A DNA stretch of 47,745 nucleotides. It comes from Candidatus Flavonifractor intestinipullorum (GTDB lineage Bacteria; Bacillota; Clostridia; Oscillospirales; Oscillospiraceae). This document shows positions 1-7,984 of this stretch, one piece after another. The notes beneath the pieces are model-generated. The model was not told the DNA's origin and made no database searches. It saw only the letters and a list, made by a program, of their open reading frames with translations. A program made the translations under genes and the position numbers. Numbering within the stretch: position 1 is the first letter of the stretch; every line of letters starts with the position of its first letter. The stretch covers positions 1 to 47,745 of the forward strand of contig DWYC01000014.1 in assembly GCA_019118925.1 (NCBI GenBank), in the 5' to 3' direction.

Positions 1-17
1 CCGTCTGTACAGGACGC

Positions 18-770
18 TCAGAGGAACGCCACCACCCGGTACATCATCAAAAAGTGGCAGATGCTCCCCAAGAGGATAAAGACATGGAAAATTTCATGGC
101 AGCCGAAGCGTGGGTTGTCGCGCCCGGGCCATTTGACGGCGTAGAGGACGCCCCCCACCGTGTACAGCACGCCCCCCAGCACCAGCCAGAAAAAGCCTTC
201 CGCCGGGAGGACCTGGCTCAGGGGATAGAGGGCCACCACCGCCAGCCACCCCATAAAGAGGTAGACGCCGGAGGTCAGCCAGCGGGGCGCGCTGATCCAC
301 ACCAGGGTCAGCACCAGGCCGGCCAGCGTCAGCCCCCAGATCACCCCGAACAGGGACCAGCCCCATCCGCCGCTCTCCCGCAGGGAGACCAGGCACACCG
401 GGGTATACGACCCGGCAATGAGAAAATAGATGGAACAGTGGTCGAATTTGCGCAGGGCGATGCGGCCCCGGACGCTGGTATTGATGCAGTGATAGAGGGT
501 ACTGGCCGTATAAAGGGCGATCATGGACAGGCCGTAGATCAGGAACGAGACCACGTGCCAGGCGTCCGCCCCCAGCGCCGCGCAGCGCAACAGCAGGGCG
601 GCCGTCCCCACAACGCCCAGCACCGCCCCCACACCGTGGGTGATGGCCGACCAGGGGCGCAGGCCGTCATAGGGATTCCTCCCCTTCTCCTCCAGGCGGG
701 CGCGGCGGGTCTTGGGCTTATACAGCGGCAGCGCCTGGGCTTCGCCCGCAAACGCATGTTCATAACGCAT
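18..770 (-). CDS. trhA: TrhA/hemolysin III family (PAQR-type) membrane protein
   Basis: About 250 residues with seven predicted membrane helices, the usual size of the HlyIII/TrhA family. Family motifs are visible: TASTLYHC after helix two, FDHCSIYFLIAGSYTP, and HEIFHVF near the C terminus, which supply the conserved His/Asp metal-site residues of PAQR proteins. Family members sit in the cytoplasmic membrane and have been tied to membrane energetics or lipid homeostasis; 'hemolysin' is a historical name. I start at the ATG at 770, behind an AGGTGA ribosome binding site. The in-frame GTG at 839 would lie on the promoter (TATAAT at 826-831) and is unlikely. The gene stands alone and diverges from the DUF3841 operon. 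The family call is firm, the physiological role is not. Confidence 0.9.
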   Translation of the reverse strand: MRYEHAFAGEAQALPLYKPKTRRARLEEKGRNPYDGLRPWSAITHGVGAVLGVVGTAALLLRCAALGADAWHVVSFLIYGLSMIALYTASTLYHCINTSVRGRIALRKFDHCSIYFLIAGSYTPVCLVSLRESGGWGWSLFGVIWGLTLAGLVLTLVWISAPRWLTSGVYLFMGWLAVVALYPLSQVLPAEGFFWLVLGGVLYTVGGVLYAVKWPGRDNPRFGCHEIFHVFILLGSICHFLMMYRVVAFL

Positions 771-825
771 GAAAATCACCTGACCATTCCAAAGAAAGTC
801 GGAAGTATTCTGCTTCTGCTTCCTT

Positions 826-855
826 ATTATAACACGCACCTCAAAATATAGTCAA
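826..855 (-). promoter_or_regulatory. Promoter of trhA
   Basis: On the minus strand, TTGACT (850-855), an 18-bp spacer and TATAAT (826-831). It lies about 55 bp upstream of the ATG at 770 and overlaps the alternative GTG start at 839, which argues for the shorter protein. Confidence 0.7.
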
Positions 856-972
856 CGAAAATTTATAATATAATTTTGAAAATTAGATTACAGTTTTGTC
901 GCAGTTTCACAAACTCTCTTTTTCCCGCCGGGCGGCTTCCCCCATTTGTTTCATGAAATTCCCGGTTTCGCA

Positions 973-1003
973 TTGACTTTTTTCTATCACGATAATATAA
1001 TTG
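973..1003 (+). promoter_or_regulatory. Promoter of the DUF3841 pair with operator-like sequence
   Basis: TTGACT (973-978), a 17-bp spacer and TATAAT (996-1001). The -10 region is embedded in CACGATAATATAATTG (988-1003), which matches 13 of 16 bases of the inverted-repeat operator at the reductase promoter (3129-3144). A second, weaker start could use TTGACA at 1001-1006. Binding of the TetR protein here is an inference from sequence similarity. Confidence 0.65.
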
Positions 1004-1070
1004 ACATTGCGGCAAGTTGTCGCATACATGTGCAATTTATTTCTTGATTTTCATCAAGAGGAGGTGCCCC

Positions 1071-1649
1071 ATGGCCGCAACCCGCACTGTTTGGACCCGT
1101 CAGCATCCCGCCGTCCTGGATGAGCTGGAGCAGACCGGGCATTACTACGCCCGGGAGGAGGCCATTCGCGCCAAGAACGGCGGCGGCAGTATGGCGGATT
1201 TCTACCTCAGGGTCTATGACTGGTATGCCCGGGAGGGGGAAAAATATGTGCCCCGCCCCCCGCAGGCCCGCTATCCCATCTGGGTCTCCGTGAGCCAGGA
1301 CAGTATGCTTCAGCCCGTGGAGGGTACGGTGGTCCTCACGCTGGAGGTGCCGGAGGAGGCCCTGCTCATCACCGATATGGAGCGCTGGGGCTACCGCATC
1401 AACCAGTGGTACATCCCTCTGGACGCCGAGGATGAGCGCCGCCACAACGCCGAATTGGAGCGCTACGGCATCCCCAGCGAGAGCGCCCTCATCGACGGAG
1501 ACAAGGGCAACTTCTATCCCCTGCTCCGGCGGAAGATCATCCAGAGCTGGCAGCGGCTTTTCACCTGTCCGCCCCGCCCGGGCGACATGGCCCAGGGCAC
1601 GCTCTGGGAGCTGCGCCAGGAGTGGGTCCGGGAGGTGCTGCGGACATGA
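1071..1649 (+). CDS. DUF3841 family protein, first copy
   Basis: 192 residues. It resembles DUF3841 proteins: an N-terminal TVWTRQHPAVLDELEQTGHY segment, a central YDWYARE...PIWVSVSQ stretch, then LLITDMERWGYRINQWYIPL, matching the family's 'L(L/S)D(F/M)xxWxxxxNxWYL' region. No catalytic motif or membrane segment is evident, so it is probably a soluble cytoplasmic protein of unknown function. The start is the ATG behind GAGGAGG. Its TGA overlaps the ATG of a paralogue by four bases, so the two are translationally coupled and probably act together. The promoter shares operator-like sequence with the reductase locus. The family call comes from memory and is moderately sure. Confidence 0.75.
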   Translation: MAATRTVWTRQHPAVLDELEQTGHYYAREEAIRAKNGGGSMADFYLRVYDWYAREGEKYVPRPPQARYPIWVSVSQDSMLQPVEGTVVLTLEVPEEALLITDMERWGYRINQWYIPLDAEDERRHNAELERYGIPSESALIDGDKGNFYPLLRRKIIQSWQRLFTCPPRPGDMAQGTLWELRQEWVREVLRT

Positions 1650-2206
1650 GCGGGGAGATCACCCTGTGGAGCAGCCAGCAGCCCATTGTTCTGGACACGC
1701 TGGCCCGAGAGGGCATCTACCGGGTGCGCCGGGCGTTCGTCGGGCAGAAATACGGCCCTTCCGGCTGGAATTTTCAGACGGCCTACGGCTTTTTTGTCCG
1801 GGAGGCCGGTAAGCGCCTGCCCCCGCCCCCCGGCGCAGAATCCCCCGTCTGGTGCTTTCTGGACCGGAAGTGGGTGGATGTCCCGGCGGGCGCCTCCCTG
1901 CTGCGGATCGTCCCGCCCCGGACACAGGTCCTCCTCTTCGACCTGCGCCGGTGGAACCGGATCTTAAATCTGGAATACCTCCCCTCCGGTCCGGAGGATG
2001 CGACGGCCTTCGCCCGCGAATTGGAGCGCCAGGGGGTAAGCAACCCCCTGGATCTGTTCCGCACACCCTATTATCCCCAGCTTCGCCGCCGGGTGGAGGA
2101 GAGCTGGAAGGGGCTTTTCCAGGACCCGGAGCACTTGGAGCCGGCCTATACCCAGGCCGCCCTGTGGGAACTGCGGCCGGAGTGGGTTGAAGTGCAGTCC
2201 CAATAG
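1646..2206 (+). CDS. DUF3841 family protein, second copy
   Basis: 186 residues, paralogous to the preceding gene over its whole length: LWSSQQPIVLDTLAREGIYR at the N terminus, ESPVWCFLDRKW in the middle, VLLFDLRRWNRILNLEYLPS in the family's W-rich segment, and a similar end (LWELRPEWVEV against LWELRQEWVRE upstream). The ATG lies in the ATGA overlap with the first copy. The copies have diverged strongly outside these blocks, suggesting an old tandem duplication and perhaps a heterodimer. Function is unknown. A long hairpin terminator follows at 2223-2288. Confidence 0.72.
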   Translation: MSGEITLWSSQQPIVLDTLAREGIYRVRRAFVGQKYGPSGWNFQTAYGFFVREAGKRLPPPPGAESPVWCFLDRKWVDVPAGASLLRIVPPRTQVLLFDLRRWNRILNLEYLPSGPEDATAFARELERQGVSNPLDLFRTPYYPQLRRRVEESWKGLFQDPEHLEPAYTQAALWELRPEWVEVQSQ

Positions 2207-2222
2207 CCCCTGTACAAAAAAT

Positions 2223-2288
2223 AAAAAGCGCAGACAAGTCTGGCGGAACCGGCTTTTTCGGTCCCGCAGGGTTTGTCTGCGCTTTTTT
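2223..2288. terminator. Long bidirectional terminator between DUF3841 pair and tetR
   Basis: A 15-bp perfect stem (AAAAAGCGCAGACAA at 2223-2237 with TTGTCTGCGCTTTTT at 2273-2287) encloses a second imperfect GC-rich hairpin. T-tracts at both ends let it serve both convergent genes. Confidence 0.9.
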
Positions 2289-2315
2289 ATGCCTCAATGC
2301 TTCAAAAAAGAAAGC

Positions 2316-2972
2316 CTATGTCCGGCCCAGAATCGCTCGAATATAAGTCTGATGGCGCTCGATGAGCTCCATGTTGTCCAGTGCATCCCCCCGGTGCATC
2401 TTTTCCTCCAGCAGCACCTGAAAGCAGTCCACAATGATCTCGTTCAAAATGGGCATCTGCTCCGCCGTCACATAGCCGCCCTCGACCAGGGGGAGCATGA
2501 TGCTCTCATTCCGGCGCAGCAGGCGCCCGTGCCGGAGCATGTCCTGTACAACAGGATCGCTGCTCTGGAATTCATCGGGAAATACCTCATAATAGACCCG
2601 GATAATTTCCTCCAGATCATCCCGGTAGCGGCCAAAGAACAGACGGTAAAATGCGTCCGGGTGGCGGAAGGCCGCGTCGCAGAAAAATTCCCAGGTGGCA
2701 CAGAACCGGAGATAGGGGTCATTCAGCTCGGTGATATACACGGCCAGGCGGTGGTTATACTCCTGAAAATACTTCATGGACGCATACATGATCAGGTGGT
2801 CCAGATCCCGGAAGTAGTGATACAGGGTCGAGCTGCGGTAGCCCGCCAGCTGGGCCACCTTCCGGATGGTGACGGCTCCTACCCCTTCTTCCTCCATAAT
2901 CTGGCTGGCCGCCAAAATGAAGCGGGAGAGAATTTGATTCCGCTCTTCCATACTATATGGATGTCTTGCCAT
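2316..2972 (-). CDS. TetR/AcrR family transcriptional regulator
   Basis: 218 residues. The N-terminal helix-turn-helix is typical: residues 15-60 include FILAASQIMEEEGVGAVTIR, KVAQLAGYRSSTLYHYF and a following D-L helix. The C-terminal ligand or dimer domain is helical and not classifiable by eye. The gene diverges from the reductase operon, with back-to-back TTGACA-17-TAAAAT promoters 70-100 bp apart. A near-palindrome covers the grd -10 region, and a half-site lies just downstream of the gene's own -10, so repression of the operon plus autoregulation is the simplest model. The ligand is unknown; betaine or a derived metabolite is a guess. Confidence 0.88.
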   Translation of the reverse strand: MARHPYSMEERNQILSRFILAASQIMEEEGVGAVTIRKVAQLAGYRSSTLYHYFRDLDHLIMYASMKYFQEYNHRLAVYITELNDPYLRFCATWEFFCDAAFRHPDAFYRLFFGRYRDDLEEIIRVYYEVFPDEFQSSDPVVQDMLRHGRLLRRNESIMLPLVEGGYVTAEQMPILNEIIVDCFQVLLEEKMHRGDALDNMELIERHQTYIRAILGRT

Positions 2973-2990
2973 AGGAAAACGATACTCCCC

Positions 2991-3043
2991 TCGTTTTCTT
3001 ATCGTGATTTTGATATTTTATCCCATTTATTGTTTTCTGTCAA
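2991..3043 (-). promoter_or_regulatory. tetR promoter with downstream half-operator
   Basis: On the minus strand, TTGACA (3038-3043), a 17-bp spacer and TAAAAT (3015-3020). Just downstream on the same strand, CACGATAAGAAAACGA (2991-3006) repeats the left half of the operator at 3125-3150. This position suits autorepression. Confidence 0.7.
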
Positions 3044-3113
3044 GATCTTGTCTAAAATAGATAAACCCCGCCGTATAGCAAATTAAATAATCTCGATTTC
3101 CGATAAAACCCCC

Positions 3114-3142
3114 TTGACATTTTTCGAACGCGATAATAAAAT
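3114..3142 (+). promoter_or_regulatory. Promoter of the reductase-transporter operon
   Basis: TTGACA (3114-3119), a 17-bp spacer and TAAAAT (3137-3142), one base from consensus in the -10. The roughly 70-nt leader contains an 8-bp hairpin (TGAATTTC 3168-3175 with GAAATTCA 3184-3191) ahead of the AAAGGGAGG ribosome binding site. Confidence 0.8.
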
Positions 3143-3150
3143 CGTGTTCG
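3125..3150. promoter_or_regulatory. Inverted-repeat operator over the grd -10 region
   Basis: Arms CGAACGCGAT (3125-3134) and ATCGTGTTCG (3141-3150) are 10-bp inverted repeats with one mismatch, separated by AATAAA. The repeat covers the promoter spacer end and the -10 hexamer, a classic repressor position. The size and symmetry suit a TetR dimer, most likely the adjacent divergent regulator (inference). Confidence 0.72.
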
Positions 3151-3221
3151 AGGAATAAACCGAGACATGAATTTCTCAACCGCGAAATTCACATCACACC
3201 AGAAAGGGAGGAATTTCCTGT

Positions 3222-4544
3222 ATGAAGCTGGAAATCGGAAATTTCCACGTCAAGGACGTCCAGTTTGGGACGGAGACCTCGTTCCATGACGGCCTGCTCA
3301 CCATCGACAAGGAGGCCGCTATCGCCTACCTGCGTGCGGAGGACGAGCACATCACCGATCTGGATCTGGTCATCGCCCGTCCCGGCGACGACACCCGCAT
3401 CTGCCCGGTGAAGGAGGCTGTGGAGCCCCGGGTCCGTCCCGACGGCCGGCCCGTCTTCCCCGGCGTCACCGGCGACGTCTGCCCCGCCGGTCAGGGCCGG
3501 GTCCACGCCCTGAAGGGGTGCAGCGTGCTGGCCGTGGGCAAGCACTGGGGCTCTTTCGGCGACGGTCTCATCGACATGGGAGGCGAGGGCGCCAAGTACA
3601 CCCTCTTCTCTCAGCTCGTCAACATCTGCATGGTCATGGACACCGACGAGGAGTTCGAGCGCTATGAGCAGCAGAAGAAGAACCACGCCATCCGCTGGGG
3701 CGCCCACCGGCTGGCCGAGTTCATCGGCCAGGCCGTAAAGGATCTGGAGCCCGAGGATGTGGATGTGTTCGACTTCACTCCCGTCACCGCCCGGGAGAAG
3801 AACGGCCTGCCCAACGTGGCCCTGGTCATGCAGCCCCAGTCCCAGATGGAAGAGCTCGGCTACAACGACCTGCTCTACGGCTGGGATATGAACAAGTACC
3901 TCCCCTCCTTTGTCAGCCCCACCGAGGTGCTGGACGGCGCCATCATCTCCGGCTCCTTCATGCCCTGCTCCTCCAAGTGGTGCACCTATGACTTCCAGAA
4001 CTTCCCCACCATCCGGGAGCTCATGGCCGAGGACGGCAAGACCCTCAACTTCGTGGGCGTCATCATGTCCAACCTGAACGTGGCCCTGGACCAGAAGGAG
4101 CGCGCCGCCATCATGGTCGCCAACATGGCCCTGAATCTGGGCGTGGACGGCGCCATCGTCACCGAGGAGGGGTACGGCAACCCCGACGCCGACTATGTCC
4201 GGTGCATTGTGGCTCTGGAGGACGTGGGCGTCAAGGTGGTCGGCATCTCCAACGAGTGCACCGGCCGCGACGGCCGCTCGCAGCCCCTGGTGACTCTGGA
4301 CGAGAAGTGCGACGCTCTGGTGTCCACCGGCAACGTCTCCGAGCTCATTGAGCTGCCCCCCTGCGCCACCGTCATCGGCGAGCTTCAGGCTCTGGCCCGG
4401 GACGGCCTCTCCGGCGGCTGGGCCGGCGACGAGATCCTCGGCCCCTCGGTCCGTCCCGACGGCTCCATCATCATGGAGAACAACTCCATGTTCTGCGGCG
4501 ACCAGATCGCCGGCTGGTCCCCCAAGACCATGCTGGAATTTTAA
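3222..4544 (+). CDS. grdI: Betaine/sarcosine/glycine reductase component B, proprotein subunit
   Basis: 440 residues, full length for the GrdE/GrdG/GrdI family. These proproteins are cleaved autocatalytically at a cysteine to give two subunits, one carrying an N-terminal pyruvoyl group that binds the amine substrate. The likely cleavage residue is Cys249 in GSFMPCSSKWCTYDFQNFP, aligned by eye with the GrdE site that precedes a TYxxQNxP segment. With the selenoprotein downstream it forms substrate-specific component B, which passes a carboxymethyl group to the GrdA selenoprotein. I favour the betaine form (GrdI) because a BCCT carrier shares the operon. Sarcosine (GrdG) or glycine (GrdE) forms cannot be excluded by eye. 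The start follows AAAGGGAGG; 18 bp separate it from the next gene. Confidence 0.88.
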   Translation: MKLEIGNFHVKDVQFGTETSFHDGLLTIDKEAAIAYLRAEDEHITDLDLVIARPGDDTRICPVKEAVEPRVRPDGRPVFPGVTGDVCPAGQGRVHALKGCSVLAVGKHWGSFGDGLIDMGGEGAKYTLFSQLVNICMVMDTDEEFERYEQQKKNHAIRWGAHRLAEFIGQAVKDLEPEDVDVFDFTPVTAREKNGLPNVALVMQPQSQMEELGYNDLLYGWDMNKYLPSFVSPTEVLDGAIISGSFMPCSSKWCTYDFQNFPTIRELMAEDGKTLNFVGVIMSNLNVALDQKERAAIMVANMALNLGVDGAIVTEEGYGNPDADYVRCIVALEDVGVKVVGISNECTGRDGRSQPLVTLDEKCDALVSTGNVSELIELPPCATVIGELQALARDGLSGGWAGDEILGPSVRPDGSIIMENNSMFCGDQIAGWSPKTMLEF

Positions 4545-4562
4545 TGCGGGAGGAGAACGTAC

Positions 4563-5879
4563 ATGAAGATCATTCACTATATCAACCAGTTCTTCGCCGG
4601 CATCGGCGGTGAGGAGAAGGCCGATCAGGAGCCCTTCATCAAGGACGAGCTCATCGGCCCCGCCGTGGCCCTGAACGCCATGGTTAAGCCCAACGGCGGC
4701 GAGGTCACCCACACCATCGTCTGCGGCGACAACTTCATGGGCTCCAAGACCGAAGAGGCTGTGGAGACCATCCTGGGCTTCCTGCGGGACAAGGAGTTCG
4801 ACCTCTTCGTGGCCGGCCCCGCGTTCCAGGCCGGACGTTACGGCTTCGCCTGCGGCACCATCTGCAAGGCTGTGGAGAAGGAGTTCGGCGTGCCCGTGCT
4901 CACCTCCATGCATGTGGAGAACCCCGGCGTGGAGATGTTCCACAAGGATATGCCCATCTTCATCGGCGGCAAGTCCGCTGCCAAGATGCGCGCCGACGTG
5001 CAGTTTATCGCCGACTACATCAATAAGGACCTGACCGGAGCGCCCCACACCGGTGCCGTGGCCGAGCACTTCTTCCCCCGCGGTGTGCGCCACCAGGCCT
5101 GGGTCGAGGGGATGCCCTGCGCGGCCCGCCGCGGCGTGGACATGCTCCTCAAGAAGCTCCACGGCGAGCCCTACCAGACCGAGCTGATCATCCCCGCCAA
5201 GGATCTGGTGCCCATTGCCCCGGCCATCAAGGACCTGAAGGACGCCCGCATCGCCCTGTGCACCACCGGCGGCATTGTCCCCGTGGACAACCCGGACCAC
5301 ATCCAGTCCGCCTCCGCCACCCGCTGGGGCCGTTACGACATGACCGGTATGGACCGTCTGGAGAGCGGCGTGTTCAAGACCATCCACGCCGGCTTCGATC
5401 CCGCCGCGGCCAACGCCGACCCCAACGTCATCGTGCCTCTGGATGCCATGCGCGCCTATGAGAAGGAGGGCAAGTACGGCTCTCTGCACCCCTACTTCTA
5501 CTCCACCGTGGGCACCGGCACCACGGAGGCCGAGGCCCGCCGTATGGCCCTGGAGATCATCCCTCTGCTCAAGCAGGACAATGTCAACGCCATCATCATG
5601 ACCTCCACGTGAGGCACCTGCACTCGTTGCGGTGCAACGATGGTTAAAGAGTTCGAGCGCGCTGGCTTCACCATTGTCCAGATGTGCAACCTGATCCCCG
5701 TGGCCACCACCGTGGGCGCCAACCGTATGGTTCCCACCATCTCCATTCCCTACCCCCTGGGCGATCCCAACACCTCCAAGGAAGAGCAGTGGAAGCTGCG
5801 CTATCACCGGGTGGGTGTGGCTCTGGACGCTCTGGCGACCGATATCACCGAGCAGACCGTCTTCAAAGTCAAGATCTGA
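4563..5879 (+). CDS. grdH: Betaine/sarcosine/glycine reductase component B selenoprotein (Sec350)
   Basis: 438 residues when the in-frame TGA at 5610-5612 is read as selenocysteine. The flanking residues, MTST-U-GTCTRCGATMVKEF, are the conserved active-site motif (UxxCxxC) of GrdB/GrdF/GrdH. The frame then stays open to 5879 with family-typical sequence (GFTIVQMCNLIPVATTVGAN). Immediately after the UGA, CGTTGC (5625-5630) and GCAACG (5634-5639) form a 6-bp stem with a GGU loop, a plausible bacterial SECIS. A standard caller would split this into 349- and 79-residue pieces. With its proprotein partner the enzyme reductively cleaves the C-N bond of betaine (or sarcosine/glycine). Substrate is assigned from the neighbouring carrier and is less sure than the family. 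Confidence 0.9.
5610..5639 (+). promoter_or_regulatory. Selenocysteine UGA codon and bSECIS-like hairpin
   Basis: UGA at 5610-5612 is followed, 12 nt later, by a perfect 6-bp stem with a 3-nt GGU loop (5625-5639). The apical G and the distance resemble bacterial SECIS elements read by SelB. It lies wholly inside the coding sequence. Confidence 0.82.
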
Positions 5880-5974
5880 TCCGAGCGCAAATGCGGTTCC
5901 GGCGGGGCGCGGAAAACGCCCCGCCGGAATCCGAATTCCTTCCATGTTGTGTTATGTGAAAAGGGGGAACCTGC

Positions 5975-7489
5975 ATGAACGATTCCAAGAAACCCGGCCT
6001 CAACTTCACGTTTGTTGTCTCTGTGGCAATCTGCGTTCTGGTGGTGCTCTGGGGCGTCGTCTCCAGCAGCACCTTTGAGGCTGCGGGCACAACCGCGTTT
6101 AACTTCCTCTCCGGCAATTTCTCCTGGTTCTATGTGCTGGCCATGACCATTTTCGTGGTCTTTTCCATCTGGATCGGCTTTTTGAGCAAATACCGCAAGA
6201 TCCGCCTGGGTCCCGATGATTCCCGCCCCGAGTACAGCACCGTCTCCTGGTTCGGCATGCTGTTCTCCGCCGGCATGGGCATCGGCCTGGTGTTCTGGGG
6301 CGTGGCGGAGCCTCTGACCTTCTGGTCTGCTCCCCCCGATGTCGATCCCGCTACCGTCGAGGCCGCCAGCTTTGCCTTCCGCAAGGCGTTCCTCCACTGG
6401 GGCCTGCACCCCTGGGCCGGATACTGTGTCCTTGGCCTGGCCATGGCTTACTTCCAGTTCCGCCGCGGGAAGCCCGGTCTGGTCAGCTCGGTCTTCTATC
6501 CCCTGTTGGGCGAGAAGGGCGTGAAGGGCCCCGTGGGCAAGATCATCGACATCCTGGCTGTGTTCGCCACCGCGGCGGGCATCGCCACTTCCCTGGGTCT
6601 GGGCGCCATGCAGATCAACTCCGGTCTGAACCTGGTCTTTGGTGTTCCCAAGAACAATCTGGTGGTCTTTATCATTGTGGCCGTCATTACCGTCATCTAT
6701 ATCTGGACTGCTCTGGCGGGCGTGGACAAGGGCATCAAGCTGGTGTGTGATACCAATATCATCATCGCCGGCTGCCTGATGGTGGTCTGCCTCATCATCG
6801 GGCCCACCGTGGACATTCTCCGCAACCTGCTGGAGGGCGTGGGCCAGTATGTGATGACCTTCCCGGGCAGCGCCATGGAAATGGGCGCCTTCTCGGAAAA
6901 TCCCAGCTGGTACGGAACCTGGACTGTGTTCTACTGGGCCTGGTGGATTGCCTGGGCTCCCTTCACCGGCGGCTTTATCGCCCGCATCTCCAAGGGCCGC
7001 ACCATTCAGGAGTTCATCGCCGGCGTGCTGCTGCTGCCGGCGGGCGCCTCCTTCATCTGGTTCGCCATCTTCGGTACCATGGGCATCAATGTGGGCAACC
7101 AGGTGGGCCTGGAGGCCGTAAAGGAGATGGTGGCCGACACCTCCACCACCCTGTTCCTGGTTCTGCAGCACTATCCGCTGGCCACCATTCTCTCGGTGAT
7201 TGTTGTGGTCCTGCTGTGCACCTTCTTCATCACCTCCGCGAACTCTGCGACCTTTGTGCTGGGCATGATGAGCTCCGAGGGCGATCTGAATCCCTCCAAC
7301 AGCCGCAAGTTCATCTGGGGCGTGCTCCAGGCCGCCCTGGCCCTGGTGCTCATGCTGTGCACCACCAACGGCCTGAATATGCTCCAGACCATCTCCATTG
7401 TAGCCGCCTTCCCCTTCGCCTTCATCCTGCTGTTTGCCATCGTGGCGGTGATGAAAGGGCTCAAGACCGATCCGGCGGTGAAAAAGTAA
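5975..7489 (+). CDS. BCCT family betaine/carnitine/choline transporter
   Basis: 504 residues with twelve predicted membrane helices, full length for the family. Signatures include the glycine-rich GMGIGLVFWGVAEPL segment and the tryptophan-rich FYWAWWIAWAPFTGGFIARI of helix eight, which forms the trimethylammonium-binding box. The GMGIG stretch is closer to sodium-coupled BetP than to the CaiT exchanger, suggesting Na+-driven import (inference). The start lies behind AAGGGGGA, 95 bp after the selenoprotein gene and before the operon terminator, so it is co-transcribed with the reductase. It probably supplies betaine as a fermentable electron acceptor rather than only as an osmolyte, since no osmoregulatory C-terminal extension is seen. 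Confidence 0.93.
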   Translation: MNDSKKPGLNFTFVVSVAICVLVVLWGVVSSSTFEAAGTTAFNFLSGNFSWFYVLAMTIFVVFSIWIGFLSKYRKIRLGPDDSRPEYSTVSWFGMLFSAGMGIGLVFWGVAEPLTFWSAPPDVDPATVEAASFAFRKAFLHWGLHPWAGYCVLGLAMAYFQFRRGKPGLVSSVFYPLLGEKGVKGPVGKIIDILAVFATAAGIATSLGLGAMQINSGLNLVFGVPKNNLVVFIIVAVITVIYIWTALAGVDKGIKLVCDTNIIIAGCLMVVCLIIGPTVDILRNLLEGVGQYVMTFPGSAMEMGAFSENPSWYGTWTVFYWAWWIAWAPFTGGFIARISKGRTIQEFIAGVLLLPAGASFIWFAIFGTMGINVGNQVGLEAVKEMVADTSTTLFLVLQHYPLATILSVIVVVLLCTFFITSANSATFVLGMMSSEGDLNPSNSRKFIWGVLQAALALVLMLCTTNGLNMLQTISIVAAFPFAFILLFAIVAVMKGLKTDPAVKK

Positions 7490-7540
7490 TCCCGATACCT
7501 TCTCTTTTCTCCAAATTCCCACTTTTATCCCTTTCATCCT

Positions 7541-7577
7541 CCGGCCGCCCGGTCACACCCCGGGCGGCCGGGCTTTT
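7541..7577 (+). terminator. Terminator of the reductase-transporter operon
   Basis: A perfect 12-bp stem, CCGGCCGCCCGG (7541-7552) with CCGGGCGGCCGG (7560-7571), a 7-nt loop, then GCTTTTTAT. Confidence 0.92.
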
Positions 7578-7665
7578 TATCCGCACACGGTCTTTCGCCC
7601 GGGCATAAGATAGGGCGTGGGCGGCCTGGGCCGCCCGCCAGTTTAGGCTTTGGGAGGAACGCTCT

Positions 7666-7932
7666 ATGTGCTGCAACCGTTCGAATTCGTCCTGGAACCG
7701 CTGCTCTTGCTGGAACCGCAGCGGCTGCTGCGGCAACCGCTCCAGTGTCTGGGATCTCTCTCAGACGGGCCGGTCCTGCTACCTGTCCGTCCCCAACTTT
7801 CTGTGCGCCTCCGGCTCCGGCCGCTCCGTCTCGGAGCGCGCCCTGCCCCGCTTCACCATGAGCGGGACCATCGACCAGTTCCAGATCGCCGTTTCCGAGG
7901 ATGACTCCGACTGCGACTGTTCCTGCGGCTGA
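7666..7932 (+). CDS. Cysteine-rich small protein, unrecognised
   Basis: 88 residues starting at an ATG behind a good GGGAGG site. About eleven cysteines are clustered at both ends: an N-terminal MCCNRSNSSWNRCSCWNRSG stretch with two more Cys just after it, and a C-terminal DCDCSCG tail. The middle contains SGTIDQFQIAVSED. There is no signal peptide or membrane segment. The cysteine pairs suggest metal binding or heavy disulphide cross-linking, as in some spore-coat or metallothionein-like proteins, but no family is recognised. It has its own terminator at 7985-8019. An 8-bp GC hairpin (GGGCGGCC 7619-7626 with GGCCGCCC 7629-7636) lies just upstream of the ribosome binding site. Coding status is supported by the start context and isolation between two terminators, not by homology. 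Confidence 0.6.
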   Translation: MCCNRSNSSWNRCSCWNRSGCCGNRSSVWDLSQTGRSCYLSVPNFLCASGSGRSVSERALPRFTMSGTIDQFQIAVSEDDSDCDCSCG

Positions 7933-7984
7933 TTCCGCGCGCCGTCCCTCGGGGCGGCGTACTTAGCGCTCCTCCTCCCAGCCC

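Noticed and set aside
5610-5639. Frameshift or nonsense mutation in the reductase gene
   Set aside because: The UGA is at the exact selenocysteine position of the family, with the UxxCxxC motif and a SECIS-like hairpin, so it is not a pseudogene.
3189-5945. A 918-codon open frame on the minus strand across the reductase genes, and similar long antisense frames at 16367-19213 and 20322-22796
   Set aside because: They mirror highly GC-biased codons of strong genes on the other strand, show His/Gly/Val-rich low-complexity translations and have no ribosome binding site.
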